DNA from: Sphingobium boeckii
GTDB lineage: Bacteria; Pseudomonadota; Alphaproteobacteria; Sphingomonadales; Sphingomonadaceae
NCBI RefSeq assembly: GCF_014199215.1
Contig: NZ_JACIJC010000002.1
Span: 1 to 64,000, forward strand
Direction: 5' to 3'
DNA: 64,000 bases
In this document: positions 16,130 to 25,138 of the stretch, one piece after another
Layout of the letters: every line of letters begins with the position of its first letter
How positions within the stretch are numbered: the stretch's first letter is position 1
Made by a program: the position numbers and the translations under genes
The notes under the pieces: model-generated
The model's database searches: none
What the model saw: only the letters and a program-made list of their open reading frames with translations
Told to the model about the DNA's origin: nothing

Positions 16130-16669
16130 TCAGGCGGGATTGGCCTTGAGCCATTCCAGCACGGGTTCGGGCTTGGTTTCGCCATAAGGGTCGCTGTCCG
16201 AACCCACGTCGTTGATGCCCGGTTCCTCGAACCAGCCGACCACCGTGCCATTATCGACGACCATCGCATAACGCCACGAACGATCGCCGAACCCGAGATG
16301 GTCCTTCTTGATCAACATGCCCATGCGACGCGTGAAATCGCCCGAACCATCGGGGAGCAATTTCACGTTCTTGATCCCGAGACCCTTGCCCCATTGATAC
16401 ATCACGAACGCATCATTGACCGAGACGCAATAGACTTCATCCGCGCCCGCGGCCTTGAGATCGTCATACAGACGCTCGAACGCCGGGCATTGCTCTGTGC
16501 TGCAGGTGGGCGTGAACGCACCCGGCAGGGAAAAGACGACCACCCGCTTCTTGCCCTTGAACAGGGCACCGGTCTGCAGATCTTCCCAGCGGAAGGGATT
16601 GGGGCCGCCCACCGCTTCATCGCGCACGCGGGTCTTGAGTGTCACATCGGGAACAGTGCGTCCGAGCAT
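16130..16669 (-). CDS. Peroxiredoxin (Prx5/AhpE-TSA type)
   Basis: 179 residues of the thioredoxin-like redoxin fold. The peroxidatic Cys lies in the Prx5 signature PGAFTPTCSTEQC near residue 57, with the catalytic Arg downstream in DRSWRYAMVVDNG. Prx5-type enzymes reduce hydroperoxides with thiol or glutathione-linked donors in the cytosol. No glutaredoxin domain is fused. It terminates at the strong hairpin at 16068-16109 and has a shared palindrome about 90-110 bases upstream of its start. Confidence 0.92.
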   Translation of the reverse strand: MLGRTVPDVTLKTRVRDEAVGGPNPFRWEDLQTGALFKGKKRVVVFSLPGAFTPTCSTEQCPAFERLYDDLKAAGADEVYCVSVNDAFVMYQWGKGLGIKNVKLLPDGSGDFTRRMGMLIKKDHLGFGDRSWRYAMVVDNGTVVGWFEEPGINDVGSDSDPYGETKPEPVLEWLKANPA

Positions 16670-16755
16670 TGAATAATCTCCTGTTAGATCTCTGAAAGCC
16701 GGAAAAACCTATGGCGGGCGTGCATGAAAAGCGCCAATCGATTAACGAAGATACT

Positions 16756-16780
16756 TTGATCGATCGAACCGATCAATCAC
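16756..16780. promoter_or_regulatory. Palindrome between mltG end and peroxiredoxin start, similar to 9471-9491
   Basis: The minus strand reads GATTGATCGGTTCGATC followed by GATCAAAG, matching 16 of the first 17 bases of the palindrome before the M17 aminopeptidase. It overlaps the last codons of mltG and lies upstream of the peroxiredoxin gene. It could be an operator of a regulator shared by both genes; there is no direct proof. Confidence 0.35.
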
Positions 16781-17745
16781 ATCTCGCCGCGAGACTTCCT
16801 GAGCGCATACCATTTCTGGACGTTGGCATTATGCTGTTCGAGCGTGTCGGCAAACACATGCCCACCCGAACCGTCCGCCACGAAATACAGCGCATTGCTT
16901 TCGGCCGGATCGAGCACCGCCGCGATCGAGGCGCGGCCGGGATTGGCGATCGGCCCGGCGGGCAGGCCCACCATCGCATAGGTGTTATAGCCGTTCATCG
17001 CCTGCAATTCGGAGCGCAGGATGCGGCGACCGATCGGCTTGCCCTTGCTGGTGGGATAGATGACCGTTGGATCGGCCTGCAACTTCATCCCGCGCTTCAG
17101 GCGATTGCCATAAACGGCGGCGACCGTTCGGCGTTCGCCCGGCACGCCGGTTTCCTTCTCCACGATGGAGGCCAGGATCATCGCCTCGCGCGGGCTGGCG
17201 ACCGCGATACCGGCTTTGCGCGTCTCCCAAAGCGCGGCCATCGTCTTCGTCATCGCCGCCTGCATCCGCTTGACCACGGACGCGCGCGTCTCCCCCCGCT
17301 CGAAACTGTAGCTGTCTGGCAGGATAGATCCTTCCGCGGGCACGGCGATGGTCCCGGTCAGCAGCTTTTCGGCCATCAGTCGCTCATGGACCATGATTGA
17401 GGGCATACCCTCTGGAATCATCACGAAGCGCTGCAGCGTCTTGCCGCCCTGAAGCATCTTGAGCACGTCGGCGCCGCTCATCCCTGCCGGCACGCGATAT
17501 TCGCCGGACTGGATCGGCGCACCGCCGCCCAGCAATTTGGCGAAGGTGAGGAAAGTCTTGGCCGATCGGATCGCACCCGCTTTTTCAAGATCCGCCGCTG
17601 CGCTGGTAAGCGAAGCGCCGGTCTTGATCGTCACGGTCAGATTCTGCGTGGCCGGCCCCGCTCCGCCCCATGTGCGCAGCACATAGAGCGCCGAAAGCCC
17701 AAGCAGGGCCGCTACGATCAGGCCGAAGCAGCCGAGCTTGCGCAT
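16777..17745 (-). CDS. mltG: Endolytic murein transglycosylase MltG
   Basis: 322 residues (YceG family). One N-terminal membrane anchor (about 5-24), a LysM-like region, and the catalytic domain with the Glu in ASIVEKETGVPGER near residue 215 and the conserved LQADPTVIY stretch. It cleaves nascent glycan strands at the inner membrane and limits their length. It sits four bases after fabF and closes the fab cluster, a gene order common in proteobacteria. Confidence 0.95.
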   Translation of the reverse strand: MRKLGCFGLIVAALLGLSALYVLRTWGGAGPATQNLTVTIKTGASLTSAAADLEKAGAIRSAKTFLTFAKLLGGGAPIQSGEYRVPAGMSGADVLKMLQGGKTLQRFVMIPEGMPSIMVHERLMAEKLLTGTIAVPAEGSILPDSYSFERGETRASVVKRMQAAMTKTMAALWETRKAGIAVASPREAMILASIVEKETGVPGERRTVAAVYGNRLKRGMKLQADPTVIYPTSKGKPIGRRILRSELQAMNGYNTYAMVGLPAGPIANPGRASIAAVLDPAESNALYFVADGSGGHVFADTLEQHNANVQKWYALRKSRGEM

Positions 17746-17749
17746 GATA

Positions 17750-19009
17750 TCAGAGCGCCTTCATCACCAGGCTGGCGTTGGTGCCGCCAAAGCCGAAGCT
17801 GTTGTTCAGCACCGCCTTGATCTTGCGCTCCTTGGCCTTCAGCGGAACGAGATCGATCCCCTGACAGCCATCGCTCGGATTTTCCAGATTGAGCGTGGGC
17901 GGGGCGATCTGATCGCGCATGGCGAGCAGGCAGAAGATCGATTCGACCGCCCCTGCGCCGCCGAGCAGATGTCCGATCGCGGATTTGGTGGAGCTCATCG
18001 AGATATTGCTGATTTCGCTGCCGAACAGGCGGCGGACAGCACCCAGTTCCAGTTCGTCGCCCAGCGGTGTCGAGGTGCCATGCGCGTTGACATAATCGAT
18101 GTCGGACATCGCCAGGCCCGATTTCCGCATCGCCATTTCCATCGAGCGGAATGCGCCTGAACCTTCGGGATGCGGCGCAGTGACGTGATAGGCATCGCCC
18201 GACAGGCCATAACCCAGCACTTCGCCATAGATTTTCGCGCCGCGCGCTTTGGCCCGCTCATATTCCTCGAGCACGACGACGCCCGCGCCCTCGCCCATCA
18301 CGAAGCCGTCGCGATCCTTGTCCCATGGCCGGCTTGCGCGTTCGGGCGTCGCGTTGAAATTGGTCGAAAGCGCACGTGCCTGTGCAAAGCCGGCGATGCC
18401 GAGCGGACAGATCGCGCCTTCAGCGCCGCCCGCGAGCATCACATCCGCATCGTCCAGCGCGATCATCCGCGCGGCGTCGCCGATGGAATGCGCGCCGGTG
18501 GAGCAAGCGGTGACGACGGCATGGTTCGGCCCCATCAGCCCGTATTTGATGCTCACCTGACCCGAGATCAGGTTGATCAGGCGTCCGTGCACGAAATGCG
18601 GGGACACGCGGCGCGGACCCTTTTCGTGAAGCACGATCGATTCACTGGCGATGCCGGGAAGCCCGCCGATGCCGGCCCCGATCGAGCAGCCCGCGCGAAA
18701 GCGTTCTTCCTCGCTCATGTCGGTCAGCCCGGCGTCTTCCAGCGCCTGGCCTGCCGCATCGATGCCATAGATGATGAAGGGATCCACCTGACGCTGGACC
18801 TTGTGATCCACGCGCAAATTGGGATCGAACCCGTTTTCCGTGCCCGCAGGCTTCACCTCGCAGGCGATCGTGCAGGCATATCCGCTCGCGTCGAAGCGCG
18901 TGATCTGGCCTGCGCCCGATTTGGCGGCAAGGATGTTTTTCCAGACGGTTTCAACATCGGCCCCGAGAGGCGTGACCAATCCCAGTCCGGTGACGACGAC
19001 GCGGCGCAT
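17750..19009 (-). CDS. fabF: Beta-ketoacyl-ACP synthase II
   Basis: 419 residues, standard for FabF. The Cys-His-His triad is visible: Cys in TACSTGAHSIGDA, His in AHGTSTPLGD and His in KSAIGHLLGGAG. It condenses malonyl-ACP with acyl-ACP during elongation. It lies 129 bases after acpP; a hairpin in that gap could reduce read-through from acpP. The mltG gene follows at once. Confidence 0.97.
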   Translation of the reverse strand: MRRVVVTGLGLVTPLGADVETVWKNILAAKSGAGQITRFDASGYACTIACEVKPAGTENGFDPNLRVDHKVQRQVDPFIIYGIDAAGQALEDAGLTDMSEEERFRAGCSIGAGIGGLPGIASESIVLHEKGPRRVSPHFVHGRLINLISGQVSIKYGLMGPNHAVVTACSTGAHSIGDAARMIALDDADVMLAGGAEGAICPLGIAGFAQARALSTNFNATPERASRPWDKDRDGFVMGEGAGVVVLEEYERAKARGAKIYGEVLGYGLSGDAYHVTAPHPEGSGAFRSMEMAMRKSGLAMSDIDYVNAHGTSTPLGDELELGAVRRLFGSEISNISMSSTKSAIGHLLGGAGAVESIFCLLAMRDQIAPPTLNLENPSDGCQGIDLVPLKAKERKIKAVLNNSFGFGGTNASLVMKAL

Positions 19010-19063
19010 ATCTCAAACTCCTCGGGGGTGTCCCCATCCCTTGAAACCAAGGGGTATTACGCA

Positions 19064-19108
19064 AAACGGCCCCCCGGCCCTGTATGATCCCGGGTCGGGG
19101 AGCCGTTT
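19064..19108 (-). terminator. Hairpin between acpP and fabF (probable attenuating terminator)
   Basis: On the minus strand the sequence reads AAACGGCTCCCC, a loop of about 20 bases, then GGGGGGCCGTTTT. It lies just after the acpP stop, where a partial terminator would let the abundant acpP message exceed fabF. Confidence 0.65.
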
Positions 19109-19138
19109 AGAATGTCGCGGCTCTCGTGAGAGGCCGGA

Positions 19139-19375
19139 TCAGCCCTTATTGGCGTCGATGAACGTGATCGCGTCCTTCACGGTCGAGATCTTCTCGGCCG
19201 CATCGTCGGGGATCTCGACGCCGAATTCTTCTTCGAACGCCATGACCAGTTCGACAATATCGAGGCTGTCTGCGCCCAGATCGTCGATGAAGCTTGCATC
19301 TTCGGTCACTTTTTCGGCTTCGACGCCGAGATGTTCGACGACGATCTTCTTCACGCGGTCGGCGGTCTCGCTCAT
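19139..19375 (-). CDS. acpP: Acyl carrier protein
   Basis: 78 residues, strongly acidic. The phosphopantetheine attachment serine lies in [20 protein letters not shown]. It carries growing acyl chains between the Fab enzymes encoded around it. The neighbours are fabG upstream (114 bases) and fabF downstream (129 bases, with a hairpin between). Confidence 0.98.
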   Translation of the reverse strand: MSETADRVKKIVVEHLGVEAEKVTEDASFIDDLGADSLDIVELVMAFEEEFGVEIPDDAAEKISTVKDAITFIDANKG

Positions 19376-19489
19376 GGAAGGTCCTTCTCTTAACGGGTGT
19401 TCATGTTTCGTCGTCTGCCCTAATCGCCCGTCACGCCGCTGGCAAGAGGGGGAGAACGAAGGCAGACCGGATATGGGGCATTGACGCCC

Positions 19490-20230
19490 TTAAACCATCG
19501 CCATTCCGCCATTTACGTGCACGGTCTGCCCCGTCACATACGCCGCTTCGCGGCTGGCCAGATAGGCCACCGCAGCGCCCACATCGCTGCCTTCGCCCAA
19601 TTTTCCAGCCGGGATTCGCGCCGTGAGCGCTTCTTTCTGCGCCTCTGGCAACGCATCGGTCATCGGGGATGCGATGAAGCCGGGCGCCACGCAATTCACG
19701 GTGATGTTGCGGCTTGCCAGCTCCTGCGCCAGCGCCTTGGACATGGCGGTCAGCCCCCCCTTGGACGCCGCATAATTGGCCTGCCCCGGATTGCCGGTGG
19801 CCCCCACCACCGATGTGATCGAGATCACCCGGCCGAACCGCGCCTTCATCATCGGCTTGGCGGCGGCGCGGACGAGGCGGAATGCCGCCTCCAGATTGAC
19901 GCGGATCACGCTATCCCATTCCTCATCCTTCATCCGCATCACCAGATTGTCGCGCGTGACGCCGGCATTGTTGACGAGGATATCGAGATGGCCAAGCGCC
20001 TCCACCGCGCGCGGGATCAGTCCATCCACCGCCGCGCCATCGGAAAGATCGCATACCAAAGTCACATGGTCGCCACCCAGTTCGGCGCGAAATGCCTCCA
20101 GCTTATCGGCATTGGAGCCCGACAGCGCCAGCCGCGCGCCCTGCCCCGCCAGCGCCTTCGCCACGGCGGACCCGATCCCGCCCGAAGCGCCCGTCACCAG
20201 CGCGGTCATTCCTGTCAGATCGAACATCAT
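19490..20230 (-). CDS. fabG: 3-oxoacyl-ACP reductase
   Basis: 246 residues of the short-chain dehydrogenase family: nucleotide-binding VTGASGGIGSAVAKAL, NAG in LVNNAGVTRDNL, and the catalytic Ser/Tyr/Lys (TSVVGATGNPGQANYAASKG). It reduces beta-ketoacyl-ACP using NADPH. It lies between fabD and acpP; a family A palindromic repeat separates it from fabD. Confidence 0.97.
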   Translation of the reverse strand: MMFDLTGMTALVTGASGGIGSAVAKALAGQGARLALSGSNADKLEAFRAELGGDHVTLVCDLSDGAAVDGLIPRAVEALGHLDILVNNAGVTRDNLVMRMKDEEWDSVIRVNLEAAFRLVRAAAKPMMKARFGRVISITSVVGATGNPGQANYAASKGGLTAMSKALAQELASRNITVNCVAPGFIASPMTDALPEAQKEALTARIPAGKLGEGSDVGAAVAYLASREAAYVTGQTVHVNGGMAMV

Positions 20231-20237
20231 ACAAAAC

Positions 20238-20327
20238 TCCGTTTGCCCTGAGCCTGTCGAAGGGTCTTCCTTCTTGCGACCTCAAGCAGAAAAGAAAAAG
20301 GCTTCGACAGGCTCAGCCCGAACGGGG
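20238..20327. repeat. Palindromic intergenic repeat, family A (copy 2)
   Basis: Arms TGAGCCTGTCGAAG and CTTCGACAGGCTCA with extensions matching the copy at 10093-10170, around an A-rich centre. It lies within the fab cluster between fabD and fabG, so it will be transcribed and can fold into a long hairpin. Confidence 0.88.
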
Positions 20328-20360
20328 TGTGAGTCTGTCTATAGGCGGCTCTGCGCTAAC

Positions 20361-21299
20361 CTATAAAATCTTCAGCAACGCCTCGATATCATCCATCGAC
20401 ACCACGCTTACCGTCTCCACCTCGCCCACGGCGCTGCGCTTGACCATCGGGCCGAGCACCTTGCCGCCGAATTCGACGAATTGCGTCACGCCGGCGGCTT
20501 CCATGGCGATTACCGATTCGCGCCAGCGCACGCGGCCCGTGACCTGCTCCACCAGCAAGGTGCGGATGGTATCGGCGCTTGCTACCGGTGCTGCGGTCAC
20601 ATTGGCGAAGACCGGCACCAGCGGCCCCTTGAGATCAGCCGTAGACAAGGCCTCGGCCATGGCATCGGCGGCAGGCTGCATCAGCGGGCAATGGAAGGGT
20701 GCCGAGACGGGCAGCAATATGCCGCGTTTGATGCCATGCTCCTTGACCAGGGCAATGGCGCGCTCGATCGCGTCCTTATGTCCGGAAATCACGACCTGCG
20801 AGGGATCATTGTCATTCGCGACGGTGCAGATTTCACCCTCGGCCGCGGCGTCCGCCAGCGCCTGCGCCTTTTCGATATCGGCCCCCAGCAAGGCCGCCAT
20901 CGCGCCCACGCCGACGGGCACCGCCGCCTGCATCGCCTGCCCGCGCAGCTTGAGCAGCCTGGCGGTGGTCCGCACCTCGAGCGCCTCGGCGGCGCACAAA
21001 GCGGTATATTCGCCCAGGCTGTGCCCCGCGACATAGGATGCCTTTTCGGGCAGGCGCACGCCGCCTTCCTTTTCCAGCACGCGCAAGGTGGCAATCGCAT
21101 TGGCCATGATCGCGGGCTGCGCATTTTCGGTCAGCGTCAGATCGCGTTCATCGCCCTCGGTCATCAGCTTGTAGAGATGCTGACCCAGCGCCTCGTCCAC
21201 TTCCTGAAACACTTCGCGGGCGGCGGGACTGGACTCGGCCAATGCCTTGCCCATGCCGATGGCCTGGCTGCCCTGGCCGGGAAATATGAAAGCCTTCAT
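20361..21299 (-). CDS. fabD: Malonyl-CoA:ACP transacylase
   Basis: 312 residues. FIFPGQGSQAIGMG opens the protein, and the nucleophile is in VAGHSLGEYTALCAA. A catalytic His is expected in the NVTAAPV-adjacent region (SAPFHCPLM). It transfers malonate from CoA to ACP to start elongation. The ATG at 21299 (MKAFIFPGQG) is chosen; AGGAG lies 11 bases before it. It is the first gene of the minus-strand fab cluster and is divergent from the efflux operon. Confidence 0.96.
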   Translation of the reverse strand: MKAFIFPGQGSQAIGMGKALAESSPAAREVFQEVDEALGQHLYKLMTEGDERDLTLTENAQPAIMANAIATLRVLEKEGGVRLPEKASYVAGHSLGEYTALCAAEALEVRTTARLLKLRGQAMQAAVPVGVGAMAALLGADIEKAQALADAAAEGEICTVANDNDPSQVVISGHKDAIERAIALVKEHGIKRGILLPVSAPFHCPLMQPAADAMAEALSTADLKGPLVPVFANVTAAPVASADTIRTLLVEQVTGRVRWRESVIAMEAAGVTQFVEFGGKVLGPMVKRSAVGEVETVSVVSMDDIEALLKIL

Positions 21300-21424
21300 G
21301 GCGCGGTTGGCTCCTGTTACAAATGGCGACACAAAAAGGATTGGCGCTTAAATGGGATTGCGGCAGGGACTAGTCAGGGCGTGCGCGCTGCGCAAGCGTC
21401 GCGGTTTTCATTTAGCGTTCAGGC

Positions 21425-22840
21425 GTGTTCGGAGTGTTCAAGGACGTGCGTAGACAGTTGATCCTCTCCCTTGGCCTGATCGCGCTGACCGCGGGATGCG
21501 CCGCGGGCCGCGACTATGCCGCGCCTGCCGCCCTCGATCTCGGCCTTCCTGAGGGCTATACCCGCGGCGGCGGCGAACCCCTGGCCGATGCCGATCTCGC
21601 AAGTTGGTGGACCCGTTTCAACGAACCCGCGCTTGATGCGCTGGTGCAAAAGGCGATCGCCGCCAATCTGGATATCGCCCAAGGTACGATCCGGCTGCGG
21701 CAGGCGCGCGAATCGCTGGTTCAGGCGCGCGCCGGCTATTTGCCGCAGGTGAGCGGGTCCGCTGGCACCGGTCGTAATTTCGATAGCGATGCCGCGGATC
21801 GCAACAGCTTTTCGGTCGGCGCTGACGCATCCTGGGAAGTCGATCTGTTTGGCGGCATCGGCCGTTCGGTCGAAGCCGCGCGCGCCGATCTGCAGGGCGC
21901 CGGCTATGATCTCGCTGCGGTGCGCACCGCGATCATCGCCGAACTGGTGACCAATTATATCCAGCTTCGCCAGTCGCAGGAGCGTCTGCGGATCGCGCGC
22001 GAGACGCTCGAGATTGCGGATGACACTCTCCAGATCACCGGCTGGCGCATCCAGGCCGGGCTGGTCTCCTCGCTCGATCAGGAGCAGGCGCGCGCCAGCC
22101 GTGCCAGCACCGCCGCGTCCATCCCCACGATCGAAACGACGCTTGCCGGATCGCTTAACCGGATTGCCGTGTTGACCGGCGACGCCCCCGGCGAATCGAC
22201 CCGCGCGCTTGAGGAAGCCCGCGACATTCCGGTTCCGCCGCTGGATATCGCCAGCGGCATCCCCGCCGATACGCTGCGCCAGCGCCCCGACGTCCGTGGT
22301 GCGGAACGCACGCTGGCGGCGGCGACCGCGCGGATCGGCGTGGCGCAGGCCGCTCTCTATCCGTCGCTCGGCATCAGCGGTAATATCGGCACCAGCGCGC
22401 TGTCCCTCGGCAGCCTGGCCGATACGATCACCGGCGGCCTCTTCGCCGGCCTGACCCAGACGCTATTCAATGGCGGACGCCTGCGATCGCAGGTGCGTTC
22501 ACAGGAAGCCGCGGCGGACGGCGCGTTCGCGGCCTATAAGCAGACCGTGCTGACCGGGCTTGAGGATGTGGAGAATGCACTCGTCGCGCTCGACGCCGCG
22601 CAGGAGCGGCTCGACCAGTTCGTGATCGCGCTCGACGCTTCGAACAATTCAGCGATCCTGGCGCGCAGCCAGTATCGCGCGGGGCTGACCGATTTTCAGA
22701 CGCTGCTGCAGGCGGAGCAATCCTTGCTGTCGTCGCGCGACGGCCTGGCCTCCGCCAAGGCGGCGCAGGCGCAGGCGGTGGTGCAGCTTTACAGCGCACT
22801 CGGCGGCGGATGGCAGACCATGGATGGAAAACCCGAATGA
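21425..22840 (+). CDS. Outer-membrane efflux lipoprotein, TolC/NodT-like
   Basis: 471 residues. A lipoprotein signal is visible, with the lipobox LTAGC near residue 22, so it should be attached to the outer membrane. The body has two OEP repeats rich in Ala/Gln coiled-coil helices (for example LRQARESLVQARAGYLPQV and RAERT-like segments near 290). It forms the outer channel of a tripartite pump. The exact start is uncertain among GTGs at 21425, 21434 and 21446. Its stop overlaps the adaptor start (ATGA). Confidence 0.9.
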   Translation: MFGVFKDVRRQLILSLGLIALTAGCAAGRDYAAPAALDLGLPEGYTRGGGEPLADADLASWWTRFNEPALDALVQKAIAANLDIAQGTIRLRQARESLVQARAGYLPQVSGSAGTGRNFDSDAADRNSFSVGADASWEVDLFGGIGRSVEAARADLQGAGYDLAAVRTAIIAELVTNYIQLRQSQERLRIARETLEIADDTLQITGWRIQAGLVSSLDQEQARASRASTAASIPTIETTLAGSLNRIAVLTGDAPGESTRALEEARDIPVPPLDIASGIPADTLRQRPDVRGAERTLAAATARIGVAQAALYPSLGISGNIGTSALSLGSLADTITGGLFAGLTQTLFNGGRLRSQVRSQEAAADGAFAAYKQTVLTGLEDVENALVALDAAQERLDQFVIALDASNNSAILARSQYRAGLTDFQTLLQAEQSLLSSRDGLASAKAAQAQAVVQLYSALGGGWQTMDGKPE

Positions 22841-24447
22841 CTGAAGACACGACCCCTCCAGCCACCGACCTGGACGATTTCCTGGGCGTGAAGCCGCAAA
22901 AGCCGTGGCGCAAATGGGCGGTGCGCGGCGGCATTGCGCTCTCGTTGATCATCATCCTGCTTCTGCTGGCGCGCTGCTTCGGCGGCAGCGAGGAACCCAA
23001 TTACAGCACGCGCGAGGTGCGCCGCGGCGATCTGACCGTCACCGTGTCTGCCACCGGCAATCTGAAGCCGGTCAATCAGGTGGATGTCGGTTCGGAGCAA
23101 TCGGGCAAGATCACCCAGGTCTATGTCGATGTGAACGATCGCGTGACCAAGGGGCAGAAGCTGGCCGAACTCGATATTCGCCGTCTGCTCGATACGATCA
23201 CGCAGAATCAGGCGCAGGTCGCTTCGGCGGACGCCGGCGTGGCGCAGGCCGAGGCCGGGGCGGCGCTCGCCAGGGCGACGCTTGAGCGGCAGGAGAGCGT
23301 TTTCAAGATTTCAGGTGGCCGCGTTCCCTCCAAGACCGAACTTGACAGCGCCCGCGCCAATTATCGTCAGGCTTTGGCCGCGGTGCGGTCTGCACAGGCG
23401 CAGACGCAGGTATCCCGTGCGCAGCTTTCCACGGCGCAGACCAATCTGAGCATCGCCCAGATCGTGTCTCCGGTCACCGGCGTCGTGCTGTCGCGCGATA
23501 TCGAGCCGGGGCAGACCGTGGCGGCGTCGTTCAACGCCCCCGTGCTCTTCACCATCGCCGAGGATCTGACGCAGATGGAGGTCGAGGTGTCGGTGGACGA
23601 AGCCGATGTCGGTCAGGTGAAGGATGGCCAGAGCGCGACCTTCACCGTTGACGCTTTTCCCGGCCGCAGCTTTCCCGCCATGGTCACGCGCGTGAATGTC
23701 GGCTCGAACGCCGCCAGCAGTGCATCGACAACCACGACCACGAGCACGACGGGCACCGTGGTCGCCTATACGGCCGTCCTTTCGCTCGACAATGCGGATG
23801 AAATGCTGCGTCCCGGCATGACCGCCACCGCGAGCATCGTGACCAAGCAACTCGCCAATGCGCTGCTTGTGCCCAATGCGGCGCTGCGCTTCACACCCAG
23901 CCAGGGCAGTGCCAAGAGCGGCGGCATCACCAGTTCGCTCATGGGGCCGCCACGCCGCGGCAATCGCGCCACGCGCGAGGTGAGCTTCGGTGCCGGCAGC
24001 CGCCAGACCGTCTATGTGATGGGTGAAGACGGCAAGCCGCAGGCGGTCGAGGTCACCGTCGGCGATAGCGACGGCTCGCGCACCGCGATCACCGGCGGCG
24101 ATCTGAAGGAAGGCATGAAGGTCATCACCGGCCAGTTGGCAGCGGGGCAAAGCGCACCTGCCGAGGATCAGGCCGATACGGCGGGCGACAAGCGCGGACA
24201 AGGCAAGCCGCCGGCTGGCAACGGCATGGCACCGGCGGCTCCATCCCCTGCCGGCAATGCCGCAGCAGTCGCACCGGGCAGGAGCGCCGCCGAAAACGCC
24301 CAGGCGGCGGACAAGGAGCGGATGAACGGCATGACGCCCGATCAGCGGCGCGCCTATTTCGACAGTCTGCCGCCCGCGCAAAAGGCCGAGATGCAAAAAC
24401 AGGGGGCGCGCGCGTCCAGCGGAGCGGCTGCGGCCAATGCTGAATGA
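22837..24447 (+). CDS. Periplasmic adaptor (HlyD/MacA family) with Ala/Pro-rich C-terminal extension
   Basis: 536 residues. One inner-membrane anchor (about 32-52), then the lipoyl/barrel core (GNLKPVNQVDVGSEQSGKIT, with the hairpin around 110-215) and a beta-barrel domain. It couples the inner pump to the outer channel. Oddities are a Thr-rich linker near residue 300 and a tail of about 90 residues rich in Ala/Gly/Gln (about 447-536) that most MacA proteins lack; its end QRRAYFDSLPPAQKAEMQKQ could be a helix. It overlaps both neighbours. Confidence 0.9.
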   Translation: MTEDTTPPATDLDDFLGVKPQKPWRKWAVRGGIALSLIIILLLLARCFGGSEEPNYSTREVRRGDLTVTVSATGNLKPVNQVDVGSEQSGKITQVYVDVNDRVTKGQKLAELDIRRLLDTITQNQAQVASADAGVAQAEAGAALARATLERQESVFKISGGRVPSKTELDSARANYRQALAAVRSAQAQTQVSRAQLSTAQTNLSIAQIVSPVTGVVLSRDIEPGQTVAASFNAPVLFTIAEDLTQMEVEVSVDEADVGQVKDGQSATFTVDAFPGRSFPAMVTRVNVGSNAASSASTTTTTSTTGTVVAYTAVLSLDNADEMLRPGMTATASIVTKQLANALLVPNAALRFTPSQGSAKSGGITSSLMGPPRRGNRATREVSFGAGSRQTVYVMGEDGKPQAVEVTVGDSDGSRTAITGGDLKEGMKVITGQLAAGQSAPAEDQADTAGDKRGQGKPPAGNGMAPAAPSPAGNAAAVAPGRSAAENAQAADKERMNGMTPDQRRAYFDSLPPAQKAEMQKQGARASSGAAAANAE

Positions 24448-25138
24448 TCCCATCATCACCATGCGGGGCGTTACCAAGGTCTATGGCGAAGGGCCGACCG
24501 CATTCCAGGCGCTGAAGGGCGTCGATCTCGAGATCGAACGTGGCGATTTCGTCGCGGTGATGGGGCCGTCGGGTTCGGGCAAATCGACCACGATGAACAT
24601 CCTGGGCTGTCTCGACGTGCCAAGCGCCGGCGAATTCCTGTTTCACGGCCATCATGTGGAGCGATTGGACCGCGATCAGCGCGCGCTGCTCCGCCGCAAA
24701 TATCTGGGTTTCGTCTTCCAAGGCTTCAACCTGCTTTCGCGCACGACCGCGCTGGAGAATGTCGAACTGCCGCTGCTATACCGTGGCGATGAGCGCAAGG
24801 CGCGACAGGAAGCGGGTCTGGCGGCGCTGGACAAGGTGGGCCTCAAACCCTGGTGGGATCACACGCCCGCGGAATTGTCAGGCGGGCAGCAACAGCGCGT
24901 GGCGATTGCGCGCGCGATCGTGACCCAGCCCGATTTGCTGCTGGCCGACGAGCCCACCGGCAATCTGGACAGTGAACGGTCGATCGAGATCATGGAATTG
25001 CTGACCGATCTCAACCAGAATAGCGGCATCACCGTGCTGATGGTCACCCACGAACCCGATATGGCGGCCTTTGCCCGCACCATCATCCATTTCCGCGACG
25101 GCGTGGTCGAAAGCATCGAAAAGGGAGCGCGCGCGTGA
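24437..25138 (+). CDS. ABC transporter ATP-binding protein (MacB/LolD-like)
   Basis: 233 residues. Walker A MGPSGSGKSTTMNILG, signature LSGGQQQRVAIARAI, Walker B LLLADEPTGNLD. It overlaps the adaptor by 11 bases and the permease by 4 (ATGATC-type coupling). In classical MacB the ATPase and membrane domain are one protein; here they are two genes. Together with its neighbours it powers export of macrolide-, peptide- or lipid-like substrates, inferred from family only. Confidence 0.93.
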   Translation: MLNDPIITMRGVTKVYGEGPTAFQALKGVDLEIERGDFVAVMGPSGSGKSTTMNILGCLDVPSAGEFLFHGHHVERLDRDQRALLRRKYLGFVFQGFNLLSRTTALENVELPLLYRGDERKARQEAGLAALDKVGLKPWWDHTPAELSGGQQQRVAIARAIVTQPDLLLADEPTGNLDSERSIEIMELLTDLNQNSGITVLMVTHEPDMAAFARTIIHFRDGVVESIEKGARA

